Shown in pieces: positions 48,956-63,300 of a stretch of DNA of 64,000 nt. This stretch comes from Hygrophila difformis (lineage: Eukaryota; Streptophyta; Magnoliopsida; Lamiales; Acanthaceae). A program made the position numbers and the translations under genes. The DNA lies in contig JAOANR010000014.1 of the NCBI GenBank assembly GCA_030278955.1, forward strand, positions 35,043,453-35,107,452, read 5' to 3'. The notes beneath the pieces were generated by a model. That model saw only the letters and a program-made list of their open reading frames with translations, did not search any database and was not told where the DNA came from. Position 1 is the first letter of the stretch. Each line of letters opens with the position of its first letter.

Positions 48956-51900
48956 TGTACAAAATACCAGAACAAAATACTACATATTTCATTATATGTG
49001 TCAATTGTTTTGAGCTTAAATGCACTCACGTAAGAGAAAATCTGATTTTGGAATCTAGATGTTGAGAAAACCGCAGTTCTGTTTCCCTATGGAGAAAACT
49101 GCCCAACAAAGATAATTAATATACATATTGAAGCAAAATAATTTCAAAACAAAGGAAAAAAGCAAAGAGTAGGGCAAACAAACAGATACAGAGATTCAAC
49201 AATCTCTCTTTCGATTTTCCTGTGGAACCATGATATGCGAAAATGCAGGGAGATAATCTTCAAAAAAAAAAAACAAAAAATGTCTTTGCATGTACAAAAG
49301 ACCAGAATAAAATACTACATATTTCATTATATGTGTCAACTATTTTGAGCTTAAATGCACTCACGTAATAGAAGATCTGATTTTGGAATCTAGATGTTGA
49401 GAAAACTGCCCAACAGTTCTATTTCCCTGTGGAGAAAACTGCCCAACAAAGATAATTAATATACATATTGAAGCAAAATATTTTTACAACAAAGGAAAAA
49501 TGCAAAGAGTAGGGCAAACAAACAGACAGAGAGATTCAACAATCTCTCTTTCGATTTTCCAATGGAAGCCATGATATGCGAAAATGCAGGGAGATAATCT
49601 TCAGTTCCTGAAATGAAATTTGAGTTGATGCAACATTAGTGATTACCCTCTTCACCTCGTGTTAGGAAGGTTCAGCACCAGGAAACGATGTAGAACAAAT
49701 TACGGAATACAATGCAAACGAAATAGAAATGTGGATAAAGAAATCTACAATACAAAATTCTATAATTACAACCAATTCAAAGCACCTAAAAGGCCGAGAA
49801 ACTGACATGTGTTTTATTGATCCAATGCTACAGCAGGCGGATCATCATGGAAATGTGGGATGTGTTTAAACGAGCTATCCAGGTTTGGTCTCCTAAAACT
49901 AGCATTAATAAAGGTGGCTTCGTGAGAGACACAGATAATAAGAGATAAAAACACATATGCAAACAAGAATAGAAAACAAAGTGTTAAATTACCAAAGAGG
50001 CCAGCAATAACCACCCACAAGATAGTGATGATACCACAAGAGTGTTGACTGCACGGAAAGTAATTAATCAAGACAACGTTTCAATAATCAATTCCAAAAT
50101 ATGTTTAAGATTAAAAAAAAGAAACAAAAAAAAAAAACAAAAAAACAAAAAATATCTTTGCATGTACAAAATACCAGAATAAAATACTACACATTTCATT
50201 ATATGTGTCAACTGTTTTGAGCTTAAATGCACTCACGTAATAGAAGATCTCATTTTGGAATCTAGATGTTGAGAAAACTGCCTAACAGTTGTTTTCCTGT
50301 GGAGAAAACTGCCCAACAAAGATAATTAATATACATATTGAAGCAAAATATTTTTACAACAAAGGAAAAATGCAAAGAGTAGGGCAAACAAACAGACAGA
50401 GAGATTCAACAATCTCTCTTTCGATTTTCCAGTGGAAGCCATGATATGCGAAAATGCAGGGAGATAATCTTCAGTTCCTGAAATGAAATTTGAGTTGATG
50501 CAACATTAGTGATTACCCTCTTCACTTCCTATGAGGAACGATTTAGAACAAAATACGGAATGCAATGCAAATTAAAGAAAAATGTGGAAAAAAGCCTACA
50601 ATGTCAAATTCTAAAAGTACAACCATTTCAAAGCACCTAAAAGGCAGAGAAACTGACATGTGCTTTATTGCTCCAATGCTAGAGCAGGCATCCCATCATG
50701 GAAATGTGGGATGTGTCTAAACGAGCTTTCCAGGTTTGATGTCCTAAAACTAGCATTAATGAAAGTGGCTTCGTGAGAGACATAGATAATAAGAGATTAA
50801 AACATATATGCGAGCAAGAATATAAAACAAAGTGTTAAATTACCAACGAGGCCAACAATAATCACCCACAAGATAGTGATGATACCACAAGAGTGTTGAC
50901 TGCATGGAAAATAATTAATCAAGATAGCATTTCAATAATCAATTCCAGAATTATGTTTAAGATTTAAAAAATATATATATATGTCTTTGCATGTACAAAA
51001 TACCAGAACAAAATACTACATATTTCATTATATGTGTCAATTGTTTTGAGCTTTAATGCACTCACGTAAGAGAAAATCTCATTTTGGAATCTAGATGTTG
51101 TTTCCCTATGGAGAAAACTGCCCAACAAAGATAATTAATATACATATTGAAGCAAAATAATTTCAAAACAAAGGGAAAAAGCAAAGAGTTGGGCAAACAA
51201 ACAGATAGAGAGATTCAACAATCTCTCTTTCGATTTTCTTGTGGAAGCCATGATATGCGAAAATGCAGGGAGATAATCTTTAGTTCCTGAAAAAAAAAAT
51301 TTAAGTTGATGCAACATTAGTGATTACCCTCTTCACCTCCTGTGAGAAAAGGTTCAACACCAGGAAACGATTTAGAACAAATTACGGATTGCAATGCAAA
51401 CGAAAGAGAAATGTGGAAAAAAGTCTATAATGCCAAATTTTATATGTACGACCATTTCAAAGCACCTAAAAGGCAGAGAAATTGACATGTGCTTTATTGC
51501 TCCAATGCTACTACATCAGGCATCCTATCATGGAAATGTGGGATGTGTCTAAACGAGCTTTCCAGGTTTGGTGTCCTAAAAAAATCATTAATGAAAGTGA
51601 TTTCGTGAGAGACGCGGATAATAAAAGATTAAAACATATATGCGAACAAGAATATAAAACAGAGTGTTAAATTACCAACGAGACCAACAATAACCACCCA
51701 CAAGATAGTGATGATACCACAAGAGAGTTGACTGCACGGAAAATAACTAATCAGGACAACATTTCAACAATCAATTCCAGAATTATGTTTTGGGATAAAC
51801 AAAGGAAAAATTCCTTTGCATGTACAAAATACCAGAACAAAATACTACACATTACATTATATGTGTCAACTGTTTTGAGCTAAATGCACTCACGTAATAG

Positions 51901-54900
51901 AAGATCTGATTTTGGAATCTAGATGCTGAGAAAACTGCCTAACAATTCAGTTTCCCTGTGGAGAAAACTGCCCAACAAAGATAATTAATATACATATTGA
52001 AGCAAAATAATTTCACAACAAAGGAAAAATGCAAAGAGTATGGAAACAAACAGACAGAGAGATTCAACAATCTCTCTTTCGATTTTCCTGTGGAAACCAT
52101 GATATGCGAAAATGCAGGGAGATAATCTTGAGTTCCTGAAATGAAATTTGAGTTGATGCAACATTAGTGATTACCCTCTTCACCTCCTGTGAGGAAGGTT
52201 CAGTACCAGGAAACGATTTAGAACAAATTACAGAATGCAATGCAAACGAAAAAGAAATGTGGAAAAAAATATACAATGCAAAATTCTATAATTATAACCA
52301 TTTCAAAGCACCTAAAAGGCCGAAAAACTGACATGTGCTTTATTGCTCCAATGCTACAGCAGGCATCCCATCTTGGAAATGTGGGATGTGTCTAAACGAG
52401 CTTTCCAGGTTTGGTGTCCTAAAACTAGCATTAATGAAAGTGGCTTCGTGAGAGACACAGATAATAAGAGATTAAAACATATATGCGAACAAGAATATAA
52501 AACAGAGTGTTAAATTACCAACGAGGCCAACAATAACCACCCACAAGATAGTGATGATACCACAAGAGTGTTGACTGCATGGAAAGTAAAAGTAATTAAT
52601 CAAGACAACATTTCAATAATCAATTCAAGAATTATGTTTAAGATTAAAGAAAAAGAAACAAAAAAAAAAAAAAACAAAAAATGTCTTTGCATGTATAAAA
52701 TACCAGAATAAAATACTACACATTTCATTATATGTGTCAACTGTTTTGAGCTTAAATGCACTCACGTAATAGAAGATCTGATTTTGGAATCTAGATGTTG
52801 AGAAAACTGCCCAACAGTTCTGTTTTCCTGTGGAGAAAACTGCCCAACAAAGATAATTAATATACATATTGAAGCAAAATATTTTTACAACAAAGGAAAA
52901 ATGCAAAGAGTAGGGCAAACAAACAGACAGAGAGATTCAACAATCTCTCTTTCGATTTTCCAATGGAAGCCATGATATGCGAAAATGCAGGGAGATAATC
53001 TTCAGTTCCTGAAATGAAATTTGAGTTGATGCAACATTAGTGATTACCCTCTTCACCTCGTGTTAGGAAGGTTCAGCACCAGGAAACGATGTAGAACAAA
53101 TTACGGAATGCAATGCAAACGAAATAGAAATGTGGATAAAGAAATCTACAATACAAAATTCTATAATTACAACCAATTCAAAGCACCTAAAAGGCCGAGA
53201 AACTGACGTGTTTTATTGATCCAATGCTACAGCAGGCGGATCATCATGGAAATGTGGGATGTGTCTAAACGAGCTATCCAGGTTTGGTCTCCTAAAACTA
53301 GCATTAATAAAGGTGGCTTCGTGAGAGACACAGATAATAAGAGATTAAAACACATATGCAAACAAGAATAGAAAACAAAGTGTTAAATTACCAAAGAGGC
53401 CAGCAATAACCACCCACAAGATAGTGATGATACCACAAGAGTGTTGACTGCACGGAAAGTAATTAATCAAGACAACGTTTCAATAATCAATTCCAAAATA
53501 TGTTTAAGATTAAAAAAAAGAAACAAAAAAAAAACAAAAAAACAAAAAATATCTTTGCATGTACAAAATACCAGAATAAAATACTACACATTTCATTATA
53601 TGTGTCAACTGTTTTGAGCTTAAATGCACTCACGTAATAGAAGATCTCATTTTGGAATCTAGATGTTGAGAAAACTGCCTAACAGTTGTTTTCCTGTGGA
53701 GAAAACTGCCCAACAAAGATAATTAATATACATATTGAAGCAAAATATTTTTACAACAAAGGAAAAATGCAAAGAGTAGGGCAAACAAACAGACAGAGAG
53801 ATTCAACAATCTCTCTTTCGATTTTCCAGTGGAAGCCATGATATGCGAAAATGCAGGGAGATAATCTTCAGTTCCTGAAATGAAATTTGAGTTGATGCAA
53901 CATTAGTGATTACCCTCTTCACTTCCTATGAGGAACGATTTAGAACAAAATACGGAATGCAATGCAAATTAAAGAAAAATGTGGAAAAAAGCCTACAATG
54001 CCAAATTCTAAAAGTACAACCATTTCAAAGCACCTAAAAGGCAGAGAAACTGACATGTGCTTTATTGCTCCAATGCTAGAGCAGGCATCCCATCATGGAA
54101 ATGTGGGATGTGTCTAAACGAGCTTTCCAGGTTTGATGTCCTAAAACTAGCATTAATGAAAGTGGCTTCGTGAGAGACATAGATAATAAGAGATTAAAAC
54201 ATATATGCGAGCAAGAATATAAAACAAAGTGTTAAATTACCAACGAGGCCAACAATAATCACCCACAAGATAGTGATGATACCACAAGAGTGTTGACTGC
54301 ATGGAAAATAATTAATCAAGATAGCATTTCAATAATCAATTCCAGAATTATGTTTAAGATTTAAAAAATATATATATATGTCTTTGCATGTACAAAATAC
54401 CAGAACAAAATACTACATATTTCATTATATGTGTCAATTGTTTTGAGCTTTAATGCACTCACGTAAGAGAAAATCTCATTTTGGAATCTAGATATTGAGA
54501 AAACCGCAGTTCTGTTTCCCTATGGAGAAAACTGCCCAACAAAGATAATTAATATACATATTGAAGCAAAATAATTTCAAAACAAAGGGAAAAAGCAAAG
54601 AGTTGGGCAAACAAACAGATAGAGAGATTCAACAATCTCTCTTTCGATTTTCTTGTGGAAGCCATGATATGCGAAAATGCAGGGAGATAATCTTTAGTTG
54701 CTGAAAAAAAAATTTAAGTTGATGCAACATTAGTGATTACCCTCTTCACCTCCTGTGAGAAAAGGTTCAACACCAGGAAACGATTTAGAACAAATTACGG
54801 ATTGCAATGCAAACGAAAGAGAAATGTGGAAAAAAGTCTATAATGCCAAATTTTATATGTACGACCATTTCAAAGCACCTAAAAGGCAGAGAAATTGACA

Positions 54901-57780
54901 TGTGCTTTATTGCTCCAATGCTACTACATCAGGCATCCTATCATGGAAATGTGGGATGTGTCTAAACGAGCTTTCCAGGTTTAGTGTCCTAAAAAAATCA
55001 TTAATGAAAGTGATTTCGTGAGAGACGCGGATAATAAAAGATTAAAACATATATGCGAACAAGAATATAAAACAGAGTGTTAAATTACCAACGAGACCAA
55101 CAATAACCACCCACAAGATAGTGATGATACCACAAGAGAGTTGACTGCACGGAAAATAACTAATCAGGACAACATTTCAACAATCAATTCCAGAATTATG
55201 TTTTGGGATAAACAAAGGAAAAATTCCTTTGCATGTACAAAATACCAGAACAAAATACTACACATTACATTATATGTGTCAACTGTTTTGAGCTAAATGC
55301 ACTCACGTAATAGAAGATCTGATTTTGGAATCTAGATGCTGAGAAAACTGCCTAACAATTCAGTTTCCCTGTGGAGAAAACTGCCCAACAAAGATAATTA
55401 ATATACATATTGAAGCAAAATAATTTCACAACAAAGGAAAAATGCAAAGAGTATGGAAACAAACAGACAGAGAGATTCAACAATCTCTCTTTCGATTTTC
55501 CTGTGGAAACCATGATATGCGAAAATGCAGGGAGATAATCTTGAGTTCCTGAAATGAAATTTGAGTTGATGCAACATTAGTGATTACCCTCTTCACCTCC
55601 TGTGAGGAAGGTTCAGTACCAGGAAACGATTTAGAACAAATTACAGAATGCAATGCAAACGAAAAAGAAATGTGGAAAAAAATATACAATGCAAAATTCT
55701 ATAATTATAACCATTTCAAAGCACCTAAAAGGCCGAAAAACTGACATGTGCTTTATTGCTCCAATGCTACAGCAGGCATCCCATCTTGGAAATGTGGGAT
55801 GTGTCTAAACGAGCTTTCCAGGTTTGGTGTCCTAAAACTAGCATTAATGAAAGTGGCTTCGTGAGAGACACAGATAATAAGAGATTAAAACATATATGCG
55901 AACAAGAATATAAAACAGAGTGTTAAATTACCAACGAGGCCAACAATAACCACCCACAAGATAGTGATGATACCACAAGAGTGTTGACTGCATGGAAAGT
56001 AAAAGTAATTAATCAAGACAACATTTCAATAATCAATTCAAGAATTATGTTTAAGATTAAAGAAAAAGAAACAAAAAAAAAAAAACAAAAAATGTCTTTG
56101 CATGTATAAAATACCAGAATAAAATACTACACATTTCATTATATGTGTCAACTGTTTTGAGCTTAAATGCACTCACGTAATAGAAGATCTGATTTTGGAA
56201 TCTAGATGTTGAGAAAACTGCCTAACAGTTCTGTTTTCCTGTGGAGAAAACTGCCCAACAAAGATAATTAATATACATATTGAAGCAAAATATTTTTACA
56301 ACAAAGGAAAAATGCAAAGAGTAGGGCAAACAAACAGACAGAGAGATTCAACAATCTCTCTTTCGATTTTCCAATGGAAGCCATGATATGCGAAAATGCA
56401 GGGAGATAATCTTCAGTTCCTGAAATGAAATTTGAGTTGATGCAACATTAGTGATTACCCTCTTTACCTCGTGTTAGGAAGGTTTAGCACCAGGAAACGA
56501 TGTAGAACAAATTACGGAATGCAATGCAAACGAAATAGAAATGTGGAAAAAAATCTACAATACAAAATTCTATAACTACAACCATTTCAAAGCACTTAAA
56601 AGGCCGAGAAACTGACTTGTGCTTTATTGCTCCAATGCTAGAGCAGGCATCCCATCATGGAAATGTGGGATGTGTCTAAACGAGCTTTCCAGGTTTGGTG
56701 TCCTAAAACTAGCATTAATGAAAGTGGCTTCGTGAGAGACACATATAATAAGAGATTAAAACATATATGCGAAAACAAGAATATAAAACAGAGTGTTAAA
56801 TTACCAACGAGGCCAACAATAACCACCCACAAGATAGTGATGATACCACAAGAGTGTTGACTGCATGGAAAGTAATTAATCAGGACAACATTTCAATAAT
56901 CAATTCCAGAATTATGTTTAAGATTAAAAAAAACAAAAAAAATGTCTTTGCATGTACAAAATACAAGAACAAAATACTACATATTTCATTATATGTATCA
57001 ACTGTTTTGAGCTTAAATGCACTCACGTAAGAGATCTGATTTTGAGAAAACTGCAGTTCTGTTTCCCTGTGGAGAAAACTGCCCAACAAAGATAATTAAT
57101 TTACATATTGAAGCAAAATAATTTCACAACAAAGGAAAAATGCAAAGAGTAGGGCAAACAAATAGATAGAGGATTCAACAATCTCTCTTTTGATTTTCCT
57201 GTGGAAGCCATGATATGCGAAAATGCAGGGATATAATCTTTAGTTCCTGAAACGAAATTTGAGTTGATGCAACATTAGTGATTACCCTCTTCACCTCCTG
57301 TGAGGAAGGATCAGCCCAAGGAAACGATTTAGAACAAATTACGGATTGCAATGCAAACTAAAGAGAAATGTGGAAAAAAGTCTACAATGCCAAATTATAT
57401 AAGTACAACCATTTCACGGCACCTAAAAGGCAGAGAAACTGAAATATGCTTTATTGCTCCAATGCTACAGCCTCGCTGTAATTATGCCACACAGCAGGCA
57501 TCACCTTATGGAAATGTGGGATGTTTCTAAATGAGCTTTCCAGGTTTGGTGCCCTAAAACTAGCATTAATGAAAGTGACTTCGTGTGAGACACTGATAAT
57601 AAGAGATTAAAACACATATGCGAACAAGAATATAAAACAGAGTGTTAAATTACCAACAAGGCCAACAATAACCACCCACATGATAGTGATAATACCACAA
57701 GAGAATTGACTGCAGGGAAAATAATTAATCAGGACAACATTTTAATAATCAATTCCAGAATTATGTTTAAGATAAACAAG
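48956..57780. repeat. Tandem array of ~850 bp units with ~3.4 kb higher-order period
   Basis: The word TCTTTGCATGTA (variants) marks unit starts near 48953 (partial unit), 49283, 50155, 50983, 51808, 52683, 53552, 54380, 55228, 56096 and 56945. Four-unit blocks repeat at about 3400 bp: the ATATATATATG variant at 50970 recurs at 54367, the TTTTGGGATAAACAAAGG variant at 51790 recurs at 55201, and the frame at 52064-52276 recurs unchanged at 55477-55689. Blocks are much more alike than neighbouring units, so a four-unit block was duplicated recently. Confidence 0.92.
49993..50048 (-). pseudogene. 56-base exon-like segment repeated in every ~850 bp unit
   Basis: Preceded on the - strand by TTTCCGTGCAG and followed by GTAATTT. 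Encodes a hydrophobic segment, HSCGIITILWVVIAGLF, that could span a membrane. Further left in each unit is a frame ending in HIPHFHD..AVAL.Q and a stop, like a last exon. The splice-like borders are present in nearly all units. The protein is not recognised; it may belong to the same gene as the flanking exon clusters. Confidence 0.4.
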
Positions 57781-57782
57781 CT

Positions 57783-58900
57783 AACCTGTAGTTCCATCCT
57801 GTAAAAGTAGAAGGATTTATTTATAAATAAACACTCACTTCTAACTTTCGGAAAGCCTGCACAGATTCAAATGGACGGATAATGGATAATTTTCATTTGC
57901 ACAGGAAGTTGAATACGGGACCTTGTGCAAGCATGGCCAACAGATTCCTGCCTTTGACCCTTTCTCCCGGTGCCTTATCTGATGACGGAGTTGCCCCAAA
58001 CAGGTAGATGAGCATGCTCGTAACTGGTACGAATCCAATTGCTAGTATTAGGGTTCATATCTTCACCAATAAAAGTTGAACGTGATATGATATAGAATCA
58101 GTGACAGAAATTCTAACAGTAGCTCTGCCACCATGAGATGCACAAATTCCATGTTTCCCTCTAGCAAATGTGCTTCAACAAACATCACCATATGAACAAG
58201 TGCAGAACCAGGGTGATCCTGTAAGAAAAATCAATTATTTAATGAACTCAAACAATCATACCCAAAAAAATTATTGGCGAGCATGCTCGTAACTGGTACG
58301 AATCCAACTGCTAGTATTGGGGCTCATGTCTTAACCAATAAAAGTTGAACTTGCCTTAGAAGGTTGATATGATATAGACTCGGTGACAGAAATTCTAACA
58401 GTAGCTCTGCCAACATGACATGCACAAATTTCCTTTTTGCCTCTAGCAAATGTGCTACAAGGAACATCACCATATGCCCAAGTGCAGAACCAGGGTGATG
58501 CTGTAAGGGAAAATCAAATTCCAAGTAATCATATTGAACTCAAACAATCATACCCAAAAAAAAATTAGAATCTCTAAAAAACTCACCACATTCTATAGTG
58601 AAATAACAAAAAAGGATCCAAAAATATGACTGAAATTGGTTGTGTGGGAACAGAAAAGCGAGGATGCAGGGGGCATTATTACTCCTCCTCAAACTGCGAT
58701 AAATCGATCTCAAAGCTATAAAATGGATACGCGATGGGATTGGAAAAAGTGGCTGAAAAGTAAAACCAACAGAGAACTCCCAAGGACTCCTGTAAAAAAT
58801 CATGATTCAAAGGCTCATAATGTTGTTACACTGAAGAAAAGGGAAAAAATAAACCCAATGGAACTTAAAACAGAACAATTCTGCAATACAAGATAAAGAT
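57783..58900 (-). pseudogene. Exon cluster of the unidentified gene, copy 3
   Basis: Begins with the same ACCTGTAGTTCCATCC sequence as 48055 and 62446. Two copies of the HMVMFLVAHLL exon (about 58094-58220 and 58353-58502). Frames are interrupted by stops. Confidence 0.5.
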
Positions 58901-59230
58901 TACCTTATCATGTAGTGGAAAAGTGTTAAATAACAGCAACAAACATTAAATCTGAAGCATAAACAATAGCCAGAATTCTAAAATAAGCTGAAATGAAAAT
59001 AAAGATCATATAATCACCTATAAATGTTATTGCTTGAAACTACTTGCATCAAGGCGCTATTACATTGCCCTCTAATCCACATCTATTCAATTATGTTCCA
59101 CTTAATCCCTCTTTTTTCCGAATATTTACTCTTGCAATCTCTATAGCTTCACCACAGAATTAGAGTTAGGAAAACCTACGAACAGTAAATAAAAAATTAT
59201 TCATAGGTTCATTAGGCAGATAAAGAAATA

Positions 59231-59384
59231 CTTCCTCCATTTTTTTACGGTTACAAGACGAGACAAATCCATCTCACTTGGCTATACTTTGTCTTCTATA
59301 ACTATAACAAAAATAGAAGTCAAACTGCTACAATTATAAAAAAAAGTCAAAACATAACATTTTGAGGAAAAAAAAAAGAGGGAG
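59231..59384 (+). mobile_element. Stowaway-like MITE, copy 3 (154 bp)
   Basis: TA at 59229-59230 and 59385-59386. Ends CTTCCTCCATTTTTTTACGG and AAAGAGGGAG. The paralogous segments at 45233 and 63541 read AAAGAAATA followed directly by ATATGCAAGG, so they are empty sites and the insertion is younger than the segmental duplication. Confidence 0.93.
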
Positions 59385-59689
59385 TATTATACAAGGTATA
59401 TAAAAAGAGAATTCAACACAAATCTCAATTATAAACAACATGCATGAAAAAAAGTTACTGACCTTAAGGCTATAAAGTTTCGGGGCTATCTTCCTCTCGG
59501 TTTTTGGTACTTCATACCAGTCTTCAAGTGGCTAAGAATAAAGTAACTTGGGCAGCTTTCAGTAGTAAAATTAAGGAAAGCCAATATACAATGTCCAGAA
59601 GATAAAATGTTAAGAGACACATTAACCTTAAACCTTCAAAAAGTTCTCTAACAAATCAAAAAACAACATTTAAACAGAACACTATGCGA

Positions 59690-59990
59690 CAGATAACCTC
59701 CATCCCGTCACGTAGGGCATAGGTGGGAGGAGGCTACGTTGCAAAAACCCTAGATTTAAATAAATAAAAAATACAAAGCAGTAAAGAATAAGGATAGCCA
59801 ATATACAAAGTCCAGAAGATAAAATTAAGAGACACATTAACCTTAAAGCTTCAAAAAGTTCTCTAACAAATCACAAAACAACATTAAACAGAACACTATG
59901 TGACAGATAACCTCCATCCCATCAGGTAGGGCATAGGTGGGAGAAGGCTACGTTGCAAAACCCCTAGATTTAAATAAATAAAAAACACAA
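59690..59990. repeat. ~213-bp direct duplication
   Basis: The GATAACCTCCATCCC..GTAGGGCATAGGTGG segment occurs at 59693 and again at 59907, with the sequence between also repeated. Single in the equivalent place of copy 1 (45541). Confidence 0.75.
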
Positions 59991-59999
59991 AGCAGTCAA

Positions 60000-62060
60000 A
60001 ACATACACCACCACGATTCATACAAATCACAAGCCACTATATAGTCTGACAAATCACAAAGGCCACACTACCTATGAATCCATAAAAATCACAAACATAG
60101 AGGAACCAAGATTCACCACTTATGTATTCAATGTTTCAAACAAATCACAAACCGTGCAGCCAAGCACAAAATCAGCACACATTCAGACAAAATACGAACA
60201 CAAAGCTAGCACATCAAAGATCATAGATTCATACATATCACAAACAAATAATAAGAACACATTTTAAAAAACAAAGCACGGATAAATCATAAAGCACACA
60301 CCATCTATGTATCCAAAGAAACTACAAACAAAAAATAACATAGCAGTAAAACCATGCATTCACATGAATCATCAAGCACACACAATCACATATTCAGCCA
60401 TCTCACAAAGCACACACTACCCATGTTTTCAAAAGAATCACAAATAAAAAGCAGCCAAATTAAAAACCACCATATATTCAATAAATTACAAACAAATTAA
60501 TGGCACACAAAATAAAATAAATTAAATAAAAGCAAAATACATGCAATTAAGCCGAGGAATTCTCTATAAACTATACATAAAAAAAATGAAAACAACAGTA
60601 GAAACTCTCAGCAGTAACTAGTATTTCAAAAAAGGAAAGAGAAAAAAAAAAACCAACTTCAGCAAGCAAACACCAAATAATAAACTAAGCCATTAAATGA
60701 ACATAAAACGTATACGATTGCACTCTACAAACTCTAAACAAATAAAATTAATATACTCAACAATAACATGACAAATTTATCATGAAAAAAACAAATATTT
60801 CAAATATCAACATCACGCAAGCAAACAGATAGAATTATGTCTCCAGAAATTACAAACAAAAAACATCAAAGCATCTCACAACCACATATTCAACAAATCA
60901 CCAAGCACAGACCACCACATATTCACGTAAATCAACCGAGCACACATCACTTCGTATTCCCACAAATCACCTACTCCACGCAACTTATGTATCCAAATAA
61001 ATCACAAACGTAAGGCATCCAAGCACCTCACGACCACATATTCACACAAACCAACAAGCATACACCGCTACATATTTACATAAATCTCATCAAGCACACA
61101 CAACCACATATTCACATAAATCACCCTGCACTCACCACAACATATTCACATAAATTACCCAAAGCAAATACCACCTCATATTCACACAAATCACCAAATA
61201 TACGCACACACCACCAGATATTCACATAAATCACAAAGCACACACACCACATATTCACATAAATCGCCAAGCACACATCACTCTGTCTTTACACAGATAA
61301 TCTAGCGCACGCAACTTATGTATCCAAACAAATCGAAAATGTAAAGCATCCAAACTCCTCACGACCACTTATTCCCACAAATCAACAATAACAAGATAAA
61401 TATTCACATGAATCACCAAGCACACACCACTACATATTCACATAAATCGCAAAGCATACATCAAGTCATATTCATAGAAATCACCAAGCACACAACCCCA
61501 AGCACATATTGCATCATAATATTCACACAAATCCCCAAGCACATAGCAAGAATATTCACAGAAATCACAAAGCACACATCATCAAAGCACAAACATAAAT
61601 CAACGACATAAAAACCACCATATATTCAAAAAATCTCAAACATGATCAAGCACAACATAGTCCGCCATATATTCAAAAGATCAAAAAAGAAAATCACAAA
61701 TCACATGATGCATGTAGTGAGGGGTATAGACAATAGAGAAACATGGAGAACCACGGTCCCTTCGGGTAGGGAATAGGTGGCTACGCTGTAATAATAGTGG
61801 ATTTAAACACATCACAAAGTCGCATAACACGTACCACCGCATATTCAGACCAATCACAAATCACACATGGCAATGTTTCAAAACAACACAAAAAAGCAAA
61901 GCAACTATGCGCCCAGGCAAAACATAAAAGACAAATTATTGAACACTAACAAATTTATAGATAAATCACCAAGCCCTTAGATAAATCACAAAGCACCCAT
62001 TTGTATCTAAACAAATCACAAACAGGAACACCAAGGAAAAGAAATAAGACAGTGACAATT
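60000..62060. repeat. AC-rich degenerate minisatellite, copy 2
   Basis: Collinear with 45630-47670 with scattered differences. Ends with a TAA/TAAA microsatellite at about 62061-62095 that is absent in copy 1. Confidence 0.88.
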
Positions 62061-62091
<31 letters not shown>

Positions 62092-62445
62092 AAAAACTAA
62101 CCTTTTCCGTAATTACAGAGGCATACAACTATTCATTTAATCATTAATCAATGACATTAACCAGAACTTTACTTGATCCTCAAAACCTTTAAGAAACTAT
62201 ACATTTAAGGATCCTTCCAAAACAATAAAAAAGTTTATGGCTCTTCAATCACATTGTCAAAGGATTTACAAAGCATCAAAGTGAAAAAGATTTATCGACA
62301 TACCTCAAAACTTTTTTCTTCTGCACTTTGTGATATAATGCTTCTAACTTGAACTTTAAAAAGCTAAAGAGATTAATAATCTTCTAAACATATTAGTGAT
62401 AATTAATTTACCAAACACTAGTTAACTAAAGTACTAAACAACCAA

Positions 62446-63300
62446 CCTGTAGTTTCATCCGGTAAAAGTAGAAGGATTTATTTCTAAATAAACACTCACT
62501 TCTAACTTTCAGAAAGCCTGCTCAATTCAAGAAAGCCTGCACAGATTCAAATGGACAGATAATGGATAATTTTCATTTGCACAGGAAGTTGAATACAGGA
62601 CCTTATGCAAGCATGGTCAACAGATTCCCGCCTTTAACCCTTTCTCCCGGTGCCTTATCTGATGACGGAGTTGCCCCCAACAGGAAGATGAGCATGCTCG
62701 TAACTGGTACGAATCCAATTGCTAGTATTAGGGCTCATATCTTCACCAATAAAAGTTGAACGTGATATGATATAGAATCACTGACAGAAATTCTTACAGT
62801 AGCTCTGCCACCATGAGATGCACAAATTCCCTATTTGCCTCTAGCAAATGTGCTGCAAGAAACATCACCATATGAACAAGTGCAGAACCAGAACCAGGGT
62901 GATCCTATAAGGAAAAATCAATTATCATAATGAACTCAAACAATCATACCCATAAAAATTTATTGGCGAGCATGCTCATAACTGGTATGAATCGAATTGC
63001 TAGTATTAGGGCTAATATCTTCACCAATAAAAGTTGAACTTGCCTTAGAAGGTTGATATGATATAGAATCAGGGGACATAAATTCTAACAGTAGCTTTGT
63101 CACCATGACATGCACAAATTCCGTGTACGCTTCAAGCAAATGTGCTACAAGGAACATCACAATATGACCAAGTGCAGAACCAGGGTGATCCCTGCTTCCA
63201 AACATCATGATTCAAACGCTCATAATGTTGTTATACTGAAGAAAAGGGAAAAAATAAACCCAATGGAACTTAAAACAAAACAATTTTGCAATACAAAATA
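62446..63300 (-). pseudogene. Exon cluster of the unidentified gene, copy 4
   Basis: As copy 3, but the second exon copy (63043-63191) is fused directly to the next segment (CTTCCAAACATCATG) and lacks the ~285 bases present between them at 44607-44890. The junction does not coincide with a normal donor site, so a deletion is likelier than reverse-transcribed mRNA. Confidence 0.5.

Noticed and set aside
63180..63200. Processed (intron-lost) copy of the unidentified gene
   Set aside because: The fusion point does not match a GT or GC donor in the intact copy, so a deletion is more likely.
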